64,000 bases of DNA from Ignavibacteria bacterium (GTDB lineage: Bacteria; Bacteroidota; Ignavibacteria; Kapaibacteriales; UBA961), in assembly GCA_016720145.1 (NCBI GenBank), contig JADJXV010000004.1, forward strand, positions 1-64,000, given 5' to 3'. The position numbers and the translations under genes are program-made. This document shows positions 28,721-37,382 of the stretch, in pieces (position 1 is the stretch's first letter; each line of letters opens with the position of its first letter). The notes below the pieces were generated by a model. The model was not told the DNA's origin, did not search any database, and saw only the letters and a program-made list of their open reading frames with translations.

Positions 28721-29875
28721 ATGACTTTGATACGCTTTATGCAGGGTAGGATTCAAAGAATATTTCTGATAGGAATATTGCTGAGTCTTGGGAGCTATAT
28801 GATGAAGGCAGACGAGAATTTAGAGATTACTAAAGAGTTTAACTTAATTACCTCAGCAAATGCAGCAGGGTATTTCAAGCCTTTTTTTACATCAATTGGT
28901 GAAAGTTTTAACAGCAACACCTATACAGTTGCTCGATTTGTAAAGAATTGGCAAATAGGGTTAGATATATCTGTTTGTGGAATGTTTATACCTGAGTCAC
29001 AATTAACATTTGATGCTGCTCTTCCGGAGCAATACGGCACGACCGGTATTACACAGACTTCAGAATTACGTGGTGCTACCGAAACTCGCAATCGAAGTGG
29101 AATGGTAGTACAGCCTACAATTTATGGCGGAATTTCCACCCCAACTTTTAGCGCTGCTCAGCGCTCTAGAGGTCCGCTAGAAGGAGCCAAAGACTTGAAG
29201 CAGCCCGGCTCTGTTACCTACCTCGAAGGCAACAATATTAGTTTTATGTCCGGCTTACCTTCAATACAGTTAAGTGTAGGGTTTCCAAGTCAAACTCGTT
29301 TACGTTTACGTTTTTTACCTATACCAATTTCAGGCAACTCAGCAACGTACTTTGGTATGATGGTTAGTCAGCAATTCAATCAATGGGTAGGTTTATTTGC
29401 CAATGATTCGCTCGCCGGCATTGCGCTAAATGTGGGCTATCATTCGCTTAGTCGTACAAAAGGAATTTCTATAAGTTCTTTTGCAGTAGGATTGCATGCC
29501 AGTAAAACATGGTATTCAGGACTCAGCGTTTATGGTGGAATTCAATATGAAGGTATGAGCGGATCGTTGAATTTTGTCCGTGAACAAGACAATAGCACGA
29601 CTGGTACTATTAACGATAGTCCATTCGATGAAATCCGATTGCAGAAAGACTTAAATGTGAATGTAGAATCATTCACAAGTATTCGAATCGGAACCGGAGT
29701 ATCATTTAAAGTAGGTGCTATTGAGCTGCATGCTGATACAGCTTATGCTTCACAGCCTGTGTTATCGGCAGGAATAACTTTCTGGTTCTTATCCAACGAT
29801 ACACTTGTAAAACCAACGACACAAGTTACTAGCCCTACAGATACTACCACACAACCTGAAGGAGTAAAGCCATGA
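28721..29875 (+). CDS. DUF6588-like exported protein
   Basis: A 384-residue protein with an N-terminal signal segment (about residues 11-30). The following LITSANAAGYFKPFFTSIGESFNSNTY, the central SGLPSIQLSVGFP and later barrel-like strands resemble the uncharacterised Bacteroidota family annotated as DUF6588, but I have only pattern memory for this. The last strands (VSFKVGAIELHADTAY, SAGITFWF) look like outer-membrane barrel strands, followed by a Thr/Pro-rich tail. The stop overlaps the next start as ATGA. GGAG nine bases before the ATG supports this start. Confidence 0.7.
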   Translation: MTLIRFMQGRIQRIFLIGILLSLGSYMMKADENLEITKEFNLITSANAAGYFKPFFTSIGESFNSNTYTVARFVKNWQIGLDISVCGMFIPESQLTFDAALPEQYGTTGITQTSELRGATETRNRSGMVVQPTIYGGISTPTFSAAQRSRGPLEGAKDLKQPGSVTYLEGNNISFMSGLPSIQLSVGFPSQTRLRLRFLPIPISGNSATYFGMMVSQQFNQWVGLFANDSLAGIALNVGYHSLSRTKGISISSFAVGLHASKTWYSGLSVYGGIQYEGMSGSLNFVREQDNSTTGTINDSPFDEIRLQKDLNVNVESFTSIRIGTGVSFKVGAIELHADTAYASQPVLSAGITFWFLSNDTLVKPTTQVTSPTDTTTQPEGVKP

Positions 29876-30483
29876 AAAGATTAAATACAACTTCAGCCAT
29901 AATTATTATTGTGGCAGCATTTATTCTACCGACGATGTTCTCGGGTTGCTATACTGATACAATTGACTCATTCAGTACATTTACCGTCCAATTACCGTTA
30001 CATTTTACCAGCCAATGGCGTGATAAAGCGGCACCGGATTCAAGTTTGGACTCTACTAACTTGAATAATTATACCGAATACCGTGATAACAAAGATAAAA
30101 TTCAACGTACTATTTTTTATCAATTTGCATATTGGATTGATTCTCTTCGAGTTGAACCCGGCGATCCTCCAATCGATCAGGTTGAGTTTGATACTATACG
30201 TTATTATTTATTCTTTAAGCATGATCCATTGCGTATAAAATACTTACTCGGTGAATTTAGGAATGTGAAAGTGAAGGATTACTTCCGTATTCCACACGTT
30301 ATCCAAGTCTCGGATGCCGTTTCTAAAGTACTCGAAACTGCAGCCAAGGCAGAAAACAGACAGGAATTCTATACAACTGCTGAATACAGCCGAGCAGTTG
30401 GTCAGCCTGTCGGTACTAAACGCAAATTCCCTTATATTGACAGTAGATTTGACTTGGTAATTAGGGTAGAACTAAAATTATAA
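29872..30483 (+). CDS. Lipoprotein, unknown function
   Basis: A 203-residue protein beginning with a signal peptide that ends in a lipobox (MFSGC, Cys at about residue 26). The rest has no domain I recognise; it contains a strand-rich segment with YRDNKDKIQRTIFYQFAYWIDSL and a YYLFFKHDPLRIKYLLGEF stretch. The ATG overlaps the stop of the DUF6588-like gene by four bases, so the two are co-translated and probably work together at the outer membrane. Confidence 0.75.
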   Translation: MKRLNTTSAIIIIVAAFILPTMFSGCYTDTIDSFSTFTVQLPLHFTSQWRDKAAPDSSLDSTNLNNYTEYRDNKDKIQRTIFYQFAYWIDSLRVEPGDPPIDQVEFDTIRYYLFFKHDPLRIKYLLGEFRNVKVKDYFRIPHVIQVSDAVSKVLETAAKAENRQEFYTTAEYSRAVGQPVGTKRKFPYIDSRFDLVIRVELKL

Positions 30484-30837
30484 ATATCTTGTAAACGCTT
30501 AAACGAAAACGTGTTCGGTAAATAGTTTTTGGAATATATTATTCGAAATCCAAGATCTGCTGTTGGAATTAAAAGATATGTTTTGTAGATGTGGATAATA
30601 TTATGGTGTAATTATATAAGTAGCTGGAGTACCATAATTTAGTGTATTATTTCCGGATAGTATTATGACAGATATGTTGCAAAATTTTCGTCCATTTTTA
30701 ATTTAATCCACACTCTTGTCATTTACAGTTAGTGTGAGTTAAATTTTAACATCAGACAGCCTGAATGAAAATTGATATTATTTGGGCTGTTAATTTTACG
30801 CAGATATTTTTTAAATTTTAATTACAAGGAAAACATA
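30484..30837. other. AT-rich intergenic region, nothing recognised
   Basis: About 350 bases between two plus-strand envelope genes. It probably contains a separate promoter for the second barrel paralogue. No inverted repeat, RNA gene or open frame with coding character is visible. Confidence 0.4.
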
Positions 30838-31470
30838 ATGAAAAGGTTAGTTTTACTTTTTGCAATTGCAATATTCAGCTTAAGTAATGTAGAAGCTCAA
30901 AATACATTTCCAATGGGAATTGGACCCTTCGTAGCAGTCAAAGCATGTATTAATACAGCTTCAATTATGAATGGTACCAAGACAGGGATGACGATCAACG
31001 GAATGCCTGATTTAGGAGCAACATTCTATTTACCATTTTCTGCTCAATCTACAGTAGGTGCTACTTTAGATTTAGGATATTCAACTTATTCCATTAAATC
31101 GAAACCTGAGTCAGGGGCAAATGATGATAATACCTTTGTTTCGAGTGGCAATTATTTTTCCATTGCACCGAATATTAATTTCAGTGGTTTTATGCTTGGG
31201 ATGAATGTCGGTATTCCTGTGGGAACTTCAGTCAGTAATTTATCGGGAACACTGGAGGCTACATCGAGTACAACCGATGGTATGGCAACGATAATTGATT
31301 TTCGTTTAGGTGGAATGATTCCACTAATGCACGATGCAACCGGAAGACTTAATTTTATAGTAATGGGTGGGTATATGGTGACAGGAATGGATAGTGATGA
31401 TACATCTGAGTTTAATCCTAAAGCAGCATCACTTATGATAGGTTTTAATTATTTATTCTCTATCAAATAG
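30838..31470 (+). CDS. Small outer-membrane beta-barrel protein, paralogue 2
   Basis: A 210-residue exported protein with a signal peptide (MKRLVLLFAIAIFSLSNVEAQ). AAGGAAAA lies just before the ATG at 30838 and supports this start over the longer frame from 30772. Strand pattern and the C-terminal ASLMIGFNYLFSIK suggest a small outer-membrane barrel. It shares its core with the protein at 27843-28565, so the pair arose by duplication around the DUF6588-like and lipoprotein genes. A terminator follows. Confidence 0.8.
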   Translation: MKRLVLLFAIAIFSLSNVEAQNTFPMGIGPFVAVKACINTASIMNGTKTGMTINGMPDLGATFYLPFSAQSTVGATLDLGYSTYSIKSKPESGANDDNTFVSSGNYFSIAPNINFSGFMLGMNVGIPVGTSVSNLSGTLEATSSTTDGMATIIDFRLGGMIPLMHDATGRLNFIVMGGYMVTGMDSDDTSEFNPKAASLMIGFNYLFSIK

Positions 31471-31505
31471 TTTATTTGTAGAAAGTTTATTCGTTTTAAT
31501 CTAAT

Positions 31506-31538
31506 AGAGCAATTCCAGAATTGGAATTGCTCTATTTT
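31506..31538. terminator. Bidirectional terminator between convergent genes
   Basis: AGAGCAATTCC at 31506-31516 and GGAATTGCTCT at 31523-31533 form a perfect 11-pair stem with a six-base loop, followed by ATTTTGTTTT. It serves both the barrel gene and the convergent methyltransferase gene. Confidence 0.85.
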
Positions 31539-31550
31539 GTTTTGAGTCAA

Positions 31551-32375
31551 TTAGTTGTCGATTCTATCTACAAGTAAATTTCGTTGTCTCAGTATTTCAA
31601 ACATCAGTACACCACCCGCTACCGAAGCATTGAGTGATTCGATTTTACCGGCCATCGGTATCATCACTAATTGATCGCAAAGTTTACGGATAGAAGCTCG
31701 CATTCCTTCTCCTTCGCTTCCTATCACAAGTACAATAGGTATAGAACCCAAATTCTGCTCCGTATATGATGTTTTCGCCGATAAATCTGTTCCAATAATC
31801 GTAAACCCCGCTGCTTTGCAATCTTTTAACGCAATAGAAAGTTCGCTCACCTTACTGACCGGTATATGTTCCAAAGCTCCAGCCGATGATTTGACGGCAA
31901 CCGGCGTCACGGGCGAGGAATGTCCACTTGGCAGAATAATTCCTGAGAATCCCGCACATTCGGCACTCCGAGCGAGCGCGCCGAGATTATGTGGGTCTGT
32001 AATACCATCGAGAGCGAGCAAAAGGGGAGTGTCGTTTTCATCGTATGCGTTTGTAATTAATTCTTGTAATTCTAGAGTAACTCCTTGTGTACAAAGAGCA
32101 ATGACGCCTTGAGCTGCGCCTTTGCCGGCTCGTAATTCGCGTTCTAAATCACCGAATTTTGCGCGGTCAGCAGTCGAACATATAACACCTGCCTTTCGGG
32201 CATTTTGGCGGATCTCTTCAATTGCAGTACCTTCAGCTCCATAAGCGATAAAGATTTTCTCAATGGAACGTCCGGCGGAAAGTGCTTCTAAGATGCCATT
32301 TCTACCATAAATATAGGCAGAGTTCCCTGTCGTTTGTTTCGTGATTTCGTTACTATTCATCATGTATTTATTCAT
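31551..32375 (-). CDS. rlmB: TrmH/SpoU-family 23S rRNA 2'-O-methyltransferase (RlmB-like)
   Basis: A 274-residue SPOUT-class RNA ribose methyltransferase. The N-terminal substrate-binding domain begins with YIYGRNGILEALSAG. The catalytic knot shows the three family motifs: DPHNLGALARSAECAGF, VLVIGSEGEGM and NASVAGGVLMFE. RlmB methylates G2251 of 23S rRNA using S-adenosylmethionine; the assignment within the family is by overall similarity and length, so another TrmH-type target is possible. The gene is divergent from queF with about 30 bases between starts. Confidence 0.85.
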   Translation of the reverse strand: MNKYMMNSNEITKQTTGNSAYIYGRNGILEALSAGRSIEKIFIAYGAEGTAIEEIRQNARKAGVICSTADRAKFGDLERELRAGKGAAQGVIALCTQGVTLELQELITNAYDENDTPLLLALDGITDPHNLGALARSAECAGFSGIILPSGHSSPVTPVAVKSSAGALEHIPVSKVSELSIALKDCKAAGFTIIGTDLSAKTSYTEQNLGSIPIVLVIGSEGEGMRASIRKLCDQLVMIPMAGKIESLNASVAGGVLMFEILRQRNLLVDRIDN

Positions 32376-32404
32376 AGAAAAGGCGTATTTTTGTCGTTCA
32401 ATTT

Positions 32405-32770
32405 ATGTCGCAAAATTACAAAAATACTATGACTCGCCTCGAAACATTCCCGAATCCAAAGCCCGATCGACCGTTCGTCATCACCCATGTGAATCCTGAG
32501 TTTACGTCTGTTTGTCCCATTACAGGACTGCCGGATTTTGCTGTCGTCAGCGTTCAGTATATACATGCAGATGTTTGCTTGGAGCTCAAGTCACTTAAAT
32601 ACTATTTTCTTGAATTTCGTAATAAAGGTATATTCTACGAAGCAGTTACGAATCAAATACTGGATGATCTCATCGATGCTTGCCACCCGATGGAGATGAA
32701 AATAACTACCGAATGGGGAGCGCGAGGTGGAATGACATCCGTCGTCGAAGCTGAATATTCACGATCTTGA
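32405..32770 (+). CDS. queF: NADPH-dependent 7-cyano-7-deazaguanine reductase
   Basis: A 121-residue enzyme of the short QueF type, which reduces preQ0 to preQ1 in queuosine synthesis. The catalytic C37 lies in FTSVCPITGLPDF with D44 following, and the NADPH-binding block LKSLKYYFLEFRNKGIFYE is intact. It is the first gene of a compact plus-strand run and is followed after nine bases by queD, also of the queuosine pathway. The other pathway genes (queC, queE) are not in this window. Confidence 0.96.
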   Translation: MSQNYKNTMTRLETFPNPKPDRPFVITHVNPEFTSVCPITGLPDFAVVSVQYIHADVCLELKSLKYYFLEFRNKGIFYEAVTNQILDDLIDACHPMEMKITTEWGARGGMTSVVEAEYSRS

Positions 32771-32779
32771 CAGGTAACA

Positions 32780-33211
32780 ATGAAAGCTACAATTGCCAAA
32801 GATTTTCATTGGGAGATGGGTCATCGCTTACCGTATCATGACGGTGGCTGTCAGAATATTCATGGGCACTCCTATACGATGCGTGTCGAAGTATCCGGCG
32901 AAATAGACACACGCGGCATGGTTATTGACTATTTCGATCTCAAGGCAGCCGTTATGCCGATAGTTGACAAATTAGATCATTCATTTTTGTGTTCTGATTC
33001 AGACAGTGCATTAGTTGAATTTTTTAATAATAATCCGATGAAAGTGAATGTAGTATCCTTTCACTCAACGGCAGAAAACATTGCTTTAATGATACTTACG
33101 GAAATTACGCCTATTATAAGGGAATTCCCAAATGTCGAGACTCTCAGCGTGAGATTGCATGAGACGACGCGAACTTTCGCCGAAGTGTCTGTGAATCTTC
33201 GAAAGGTATAA
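32780..33211 (+). CDS. queD: 6-carboxy-5,6,7,8-tetrahydropterin synthase
   Basis: A 143-residue member of the PTPS/QueD family, which makes the carboxytetrahydropterin precursor of 7-deazaguanines from dihydroneopterin triphosphate. Zinc ligands are H15, H28 and H30 (HGH), the catalytic cysteine is C24, and the motifs MVIDYFDLK and LDHSFL are present. HETT near the C-terminus holds the conserved Glu. It follows queF directly, which supports the queuosine assignment over a folate role. Confidence 0.96.
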   Translation: MKATIAKDFHWEMGHRLPYHDGGCQNIHGHSYTMRVEVSGEIDTRGMVIDYFDLKAAVMPIVDKLDHSFLCSDSDSALVEFFNNNPMKVNVVSFHSTAENIALMILTEITPIIREFPNVETLSVRLHETTRTFAEVSVNLRKV

Positions 33212-33261
33212 TTGCCTGAGATGCTGAATAGATAGTTCTTTCTTTTATTTTTCAATTGCTT

Positions 33262-34713
33262 ATGTCTGTACGTGTACGTTTTGCTCCTTCTCCTACCGGT
33301 TTTTTACATGTTGGTGGTCTCCGTACTGCCCTCTACAATTATTTATTCGCTCGTCATAATGGCGGTAAGTGTATTCTACGTATAGAGGATACGGACCAGA
33401 CCCGATATGTCGAGTCGGCTGAAACTGCACTCATCGAAGCATGCCGTTGGGCGGGATTTGAGTTCGACGAAAGCCCTGAAAAGGGCGGCGAATTTGGACC
33501 GTACCGACAGTCTGAGCGTACCGATACGTACAAGAAATATTCAAAAATTCTTCTTGAAAACGGTTCTGCATATTATGCTTTTGACACCTCCGAAGATCTG
33601 GACAAAATGCGCGAACGTCAGCAAAAATCCGGTCTTGCACCAAAGTACGATCGTTCGATTATGCGTAATCAATATACACTTGGTGAGGATGAAACAGCTC
33701 GCCTCATTGCCACAGACGAGCCACGCGTTGTACGACTGAAAGTGCCCATCACCGGTGATATTCGATTTTCGGATATAGTTCGTGGTGAAGTAGTGTTTGC
33801 CGCACGAGATATTGACGATCAAATTCTCCTCAAATCCGACGGCTATCCTACATATCACTTGGCGAATGTCGTTGATGACCATTTAATGGAGATTTCGCAT
33901 GTCATACGTGCAGAAGAATGGCTGCCATCGACACCGAAGCATGTACTGCTGTATCAAGCATTTGGGTGGGAATCTCCCAAATTTGCTCATGTGCCGCTTT
34001 TGCTCAATCCTGATAAAACGAAGATGTCGAAGCGTCATGGAGATGTCTTTGTTGATGATTTTAAAAATAAAGGATTTTTCCCTGAAGCACTGGTGAACTT
34101 CGTTGCTCTTTGCGGGTGGAATCCATCCTCAGAACGTGAAATATATTCGATGAATGAATTAATCGAACATTTCGCGCTTGAAAAAGTGAATAAGGCGGGA
34201 GCAATTTTTGATTACAAAAAGCTAGAATGGATGAATTCTCAGTATTTGAGAAGTTATGAGCCAATAGAATTAGCGCCTGAATTATTAAAAATATTAGATA
34301 GTTACGCATATCCAAAGGTCGGGGTCGAATATGCAGCGCAGGTCATTGGCTTGCTCAGAGAACGTATTAATTTTCTGCACGACATCCCCACTTTTGGTGA
34401 TTATATGTTCACCCGACCTCTTGCATTTGATGATGAGTATAAAAGCAAACATTGGAAACCTGAAACGAAAGCGAATATTACTCCTTTACTCGAGATTTTC
34501 ACGTCATTACAAGAGTTTTCTCATCAGGCTTTGCATGATGTGGTGCAAGAGTATGTCGCTTCGAAGCAAATGGCTTTAAAGCTTATTATTCATCCTCTTA
34601 GATTAATGATTACCGGTAAGCAAGTTGGAGCCGGTATGTTTGAAACAATGTCCATTCTTGGTCGTGAAGAAGTACTTGCACGAATGAAGTCATTCTTGGA
34701 GAATAATCCGTAA
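33262..34713 (+). CDS. gltX: Glutamyl-tRNA synthetase
   Basis: A 483-residue class I aminoacyl-tRNA synthetase that charges tRNA-Glu (or both Glu and Gln tRNAs if Gat amidotransferase is present). The HIGH-type motif is H16-V-G-G19 in APSPTGFLHVGGLRTA, and the KMSKR loop is in DKTKMSKRHGD at about residue 255. Length is normal. The ATG at 33262 is the family start; the frame opens six bases earlier only with TTG. The stop TAA overlaps the next ATG by one base, so translation of the lipoprotein downstream is coupled. It forms part of the queF-to-DUF6438 run. Confidence 0.97.
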   Translation: MSVRVRFAPSPTGFLHVGGLRTALYNYLFARHNGGKCILRIEDTDQTRYVESAETALIEACRWAGFEFDESPEKGGEFGPYRQSERTDTYKKYSKILLENGSAYYAFDTSEDLDKMRERQQKSGLAPKYDRSIMRNQYTLGEDETARLIATDEPRVVRLKVPITGDIRFSDIVRGEVVFAARDIDDQILLKSDGYPTYHLANVVDDHLMEISHVIRAEEWLPSTPKHVLLYQAFGWESPKFAHVPLLLNPDKTKMSKRHGDVFVDDFKNKGFFPEALVNFVALCGWNPSSEREIYSMNELIEHFALEKVNKAGAIFDYKKLEWMNSQYLRSYEPIELAPELLKILDSYAYPKVGVEYAAQVIGLLRERINFLHDIPTFGDYMFTRPLAFDDEYKSKHWKPETKANITPLLEIFTSLQEFSHQALHDVVQEYVASKQMALKLIIHPLRLMITGKQVGAGMFETMSILGREEVLARMKSFLENNP

Positions 34714-35192
34714 TGCAGAAATTCTCTACTACATGCTTTGCTGTTATTGCGATTTTTGCGAGCTGTTCGACACCAGACCCGGCAAAGAAAGCAGCTTGTA
34801 TGAACGAGCGTAACCGTGAATCAATCATTCGTTGGGGTGATTTTAATCCCAAAACTGGAGCCACAAAAGCGTATCAATTTACAGGTACGGCAATTCGAGC
34901 AAAATACTTGCGCGAAAATTCTACATCAGATGCAATACTCCGTCAAGAGCAGCCAATGACGACGGAAAACTTCTGCAAATACTTATCCCTTACGTTGCGT
35001 ACGTTTGACACAATTCAAACTCTTCATGCGCCGGGTGCAGATCAGGCAAGGTTTATAGAATATACGAATTCTATTACGAATACTTCGGCTCGGGCAATTT
35101 GGAATCCAATCTATCAAACGTATGGTAGTAAAGAATTTAGAGCGGTTTATGATTCGCTGATGACGATTATTCCCAATGATGAACGGTGGTAA
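34713..35192 (+). CDS. Small lipoprotein, unknown function
   Basis: A 159-residue protein with a signal peptide ending in a lipobox (IFASC, Cys at residue 18). The mature part contains FNPKTGATKAYQFTGTAIRAKYLREN and later an alpha-helical region. I do not recognise a family. Its ATG overlaps the gltX stop by one base and the sigma54-activator gene follows 33 bases later, so it belongs to the same transcription unit. Confidence 0.7.
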   Translation: MQKFSTTCFAVIAIFASCSTPDPAKKAACMNERNRESIIRWGDFNPKTGATKAYQFTGTAIRAKYLRENSTSDAILRQEQPMTTENFCKYLSLTLRTFDTIQTLHAPGADQARFIEYTNSITNTSARAIWNPIYQTYGSKEFRAVYDSLMTIIPNDERW

Positions 35193-35225
35193 AATACATC
35201 ATATTTTTCCTCACTTTCGATAATT

Positions 35226-36626
35226 ATGGCAACTATACCGAAAATATTATTAGTAGATGACAATCCGGATTTCTGCGGCACTCTTGCAGATATTATTCAT
35301 GCACTTGGCTGGCAGACTGATATAATTAATGTACCCGAAGATGCACTTGCATTTCTAGAATCTCACCATGCTAGTATCTCATTATTACTTTTAGATATTG
35401 AGTTTACGACATCACAGCAAATGTCGGGGATGGATGTACTTGCTATTGCCCGCCGAACGTATCCTGCTTTACCGGTAATTATGATTTCCGGCAAAGGTAC
35501 GATCGAAAATGCAGTAAAAGCTACCAAACTCGGAGCTGTTAATTTTATAGAGAAGAGTGTATTAAGTGCTGAAAAATTAAAAGAAGTGCTCACGAGTACA
35601 TTGCTGAGAATTACAGCTCAGCACGATAATTCAGAAATGATGCGCATTATAGAAGGCCAGGGAATTACGGGTAAAAGCAAGGCCATGATGGCTGTCGCGG
35701 ATAAAATTATGCGTTATGGTCGTACTGATTTGAATGTACTCATCACCGGTGAAACCGGTAGTGGTAAGAAGCTAGTGGCGCAGGCATTACATGCCGCGAG
35801 CCGCAGGAATAAGTATTCGCTCGTGACGGTAGATATTCCGAATATTCCACGGGAATTATTCCAAAGTGAACTTTTTGGACATGTGAAGGGAGCTTTTTCA
35901 GGAGCATTGGAAAATAAAAAAGGGATGTTTCATCAAGCAAACAAAGGGACTCTATTTTTAGATGAAATTGGTGACTTACCGTCAGATTTACAAGCTAATC
36001 TATTACTCCCGATTGAGGAAAGAATTATCCGCAAAGTGGGAAGTGTGGAACCGGAAGCTGTTGATTTACGATTAGTTTCAGCTACGGACAAGGATTTAAT
36101 TGCTGCGATGAAAGAAGGAAAATTTCGTGAACAGCTCTATCACCGTCTGCGTGAGTGTGAGATCCACCTTCCACCACTTCGCGAGCGACGAGAAGATATA
36201 CCATTTATAATTGAAAAATACGTTCAGAAGCATAATAGTACTATGCAAGAGAATAAAGTAATTTCAACATCCGCAATCGATTACCTTCAAGAGCGTGAAT
36301 GGGCAGGGAATGTGCGTGAGCTTGTGAGTACAATCCGACTAGCGTTACAAACCACACAGGCAGACCATATTGAAGTAGTTGACCTTCATAGGACAATGTC
36401 TCCAAATTCTTATCAAGAAAATGCAGTGGGGCAATTCAATTTTTCCACAGACCGATCACTTCGTGATGACATAGCACGAGCAGATCAAATGAAAATTGAA
36501 GCAACACTCGAGCGGTGCAAGGGTAATGTAAGCAAGGCAGCAGCTATTTTGAGTATTAGCCGTGAAACACTTCATAATAAAATAAGGCGGTATGGTATTA
36601 ATACCCATGACTTTAGAGCGAAATAA
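35226..36626 (+). CDS. Sigma54-dependent response regulator, NtrC type
   Basis: A 466-residue activator with three domains in order. The receiver (residues 1-125) has the acidic pair D11-D12 and phospho-acceptor D57. The AAA+ domain has Walker A GETGSGK near 175, the sigma54-contact loop ELFGHVKGAFSGA and Walker B GTLFLDEIGDLP. The C-terminal Fis-type helix-turn-helix is NVSKAAAILSISRETLHNKI. The contact loop reads GAFSGA instead of the usual GAFTGA; a Thr-to-Ser change keeps the hydroxyl and may be functional. The regulated genes are unknown. No histidine kinase is adjacent; the nearest in the window is the soluble kinase at 47.5-49.3 kb. Confidence 0.93.
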   Translation: MATIPKILLVDDNPDFCGTLADIIHALGWQTDIINVPEDALAFLESHHASISLLLLDIEFTTSQQMSGMDVLAIARRTYPALPVIMISGKGTIENAVKATKLGAVNFIEKSVLSAEKLKEVLTSTLLRITAQHDNSEMMRIIEGQGITGKSKAMMAVADKIMRYGRTDLNVLITGETGSGKKLVAQALHAASRRNKYSLVTVDIPNIPRELFQSELFGHVKGAFSGALENKKGMFHQANKGTLFLDEIGDLPSDLQANLLLPIEERIIRKVGSVEPEAVDLRLVSATDKDLIAAMKEGKFREQLYHRLRECEIHLPPLRERREDIPFIIEKYVQKHNSTMQENKVISTSAIDYLQEREWAGNVRELVSTIRLALQTTQADHIEVVDLHRTMSPNSYQENAVGQFNFSTDRSLRDDIARADQMKIEATLERCKGNVSKAAAILSISRETLHNKIRRYGINTHDFRAK

Positions 36627-36650
36627 CAGTATAAAAATAGAGAAAGAAGT

Positions 36651-37127
36651 ATGAAAAAGAATGTGATGTATTTGTATGGTTTTGTCTTTGCTGTTGTGAT
36701 TATTTCTTGTTCACATTCAAAACCCAATCCCATACCTCGCGATGTAAGTAAAGCCAGAATTACTATGACTCGCACAGCATGCTATGGTAAGTGTCCTATC
36801 TATACGGTAACTATATATGGAACAGGAGTTGTTGAATTCGAAGGATTCGCTAATACGAAGTTACTTGGCAAACATGAAGCGCAGATTCCGGTTGATTCTG
36901 TTCGTTCATTGATAGCAGAAATTGAAAAACATGAATATTATGCCCTCAATGACAGCTATGAAACTTATCAAATGACAGATTTAGCATCGGTTATTACTGA
37001 AGTTACCATAGATGATAGATTTAAAAAGATTAATCACTATAAAGGTGATCTCACCACTCCGCAGCACCTCTCCTCCATCGAAGTCCGCATCGACGAAATA
37101 GCTACCACTCATAGGTGGCTTGAATAA
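36651..37127 (+). CDS. DUF6438-like lipoprotein
   Basis: A 158-residue protein with a signal peptide ending in a lipobox-like IISC (Cys at about residue 20). The mature domain (ITMTRTACYGKCPIYTVTIYGTG, then VDSVRSLIAEIEKHEYYAL) matches the pattern of the uncharacterised DUF6438 family in Bacteroidota, with its conserved CxGxCP element. It follows the response regulator by 24 bases and ends the plus-strand run. Function unknown. Confidence 0.75.
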   Translation: MKKNVMYLYGFVFAVVIISCSHSKPNPIPRDVSKARITMTRTACYGKCPIYTVTIYGTGVVEFEGFANTKLLGKHEAQIPVDSVRSLIAEIEKHEYYALNDSYETYQMTDLASVITEVTIDDRFKKINHYKGDLTTPQHLSSIEVRIDEIATTHRWLE

Positions 37128-37382
37128 TAATATACTCTTCATACGTATAGTTTTAGTGAAAATATTGTCGTAGATAAAAAATCGTTTGGTTATTTCAAAT
37201 TTTACATGCAATATTGCACAACTCTGTGGTACTGAGCTCTGGATTTATCTTGTTATATAAAGTGTTGGGCGCTATAAACAGGTATATACTGCATAACACT
37301 TCACCTCATATCCCACGGGTATTCATTTAAATTATAATTCTGTTTTTTATATTTCTAACGTAATTTTATATAGGAGTTTTCT

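Noticed and set aside
32376..32404. preQ1 riboswitch in front of queF
   Set aside because: Only about 30 bases separate queF from the divergent methyltransferase gene, and no preQ1 aptamer pattern is visible.
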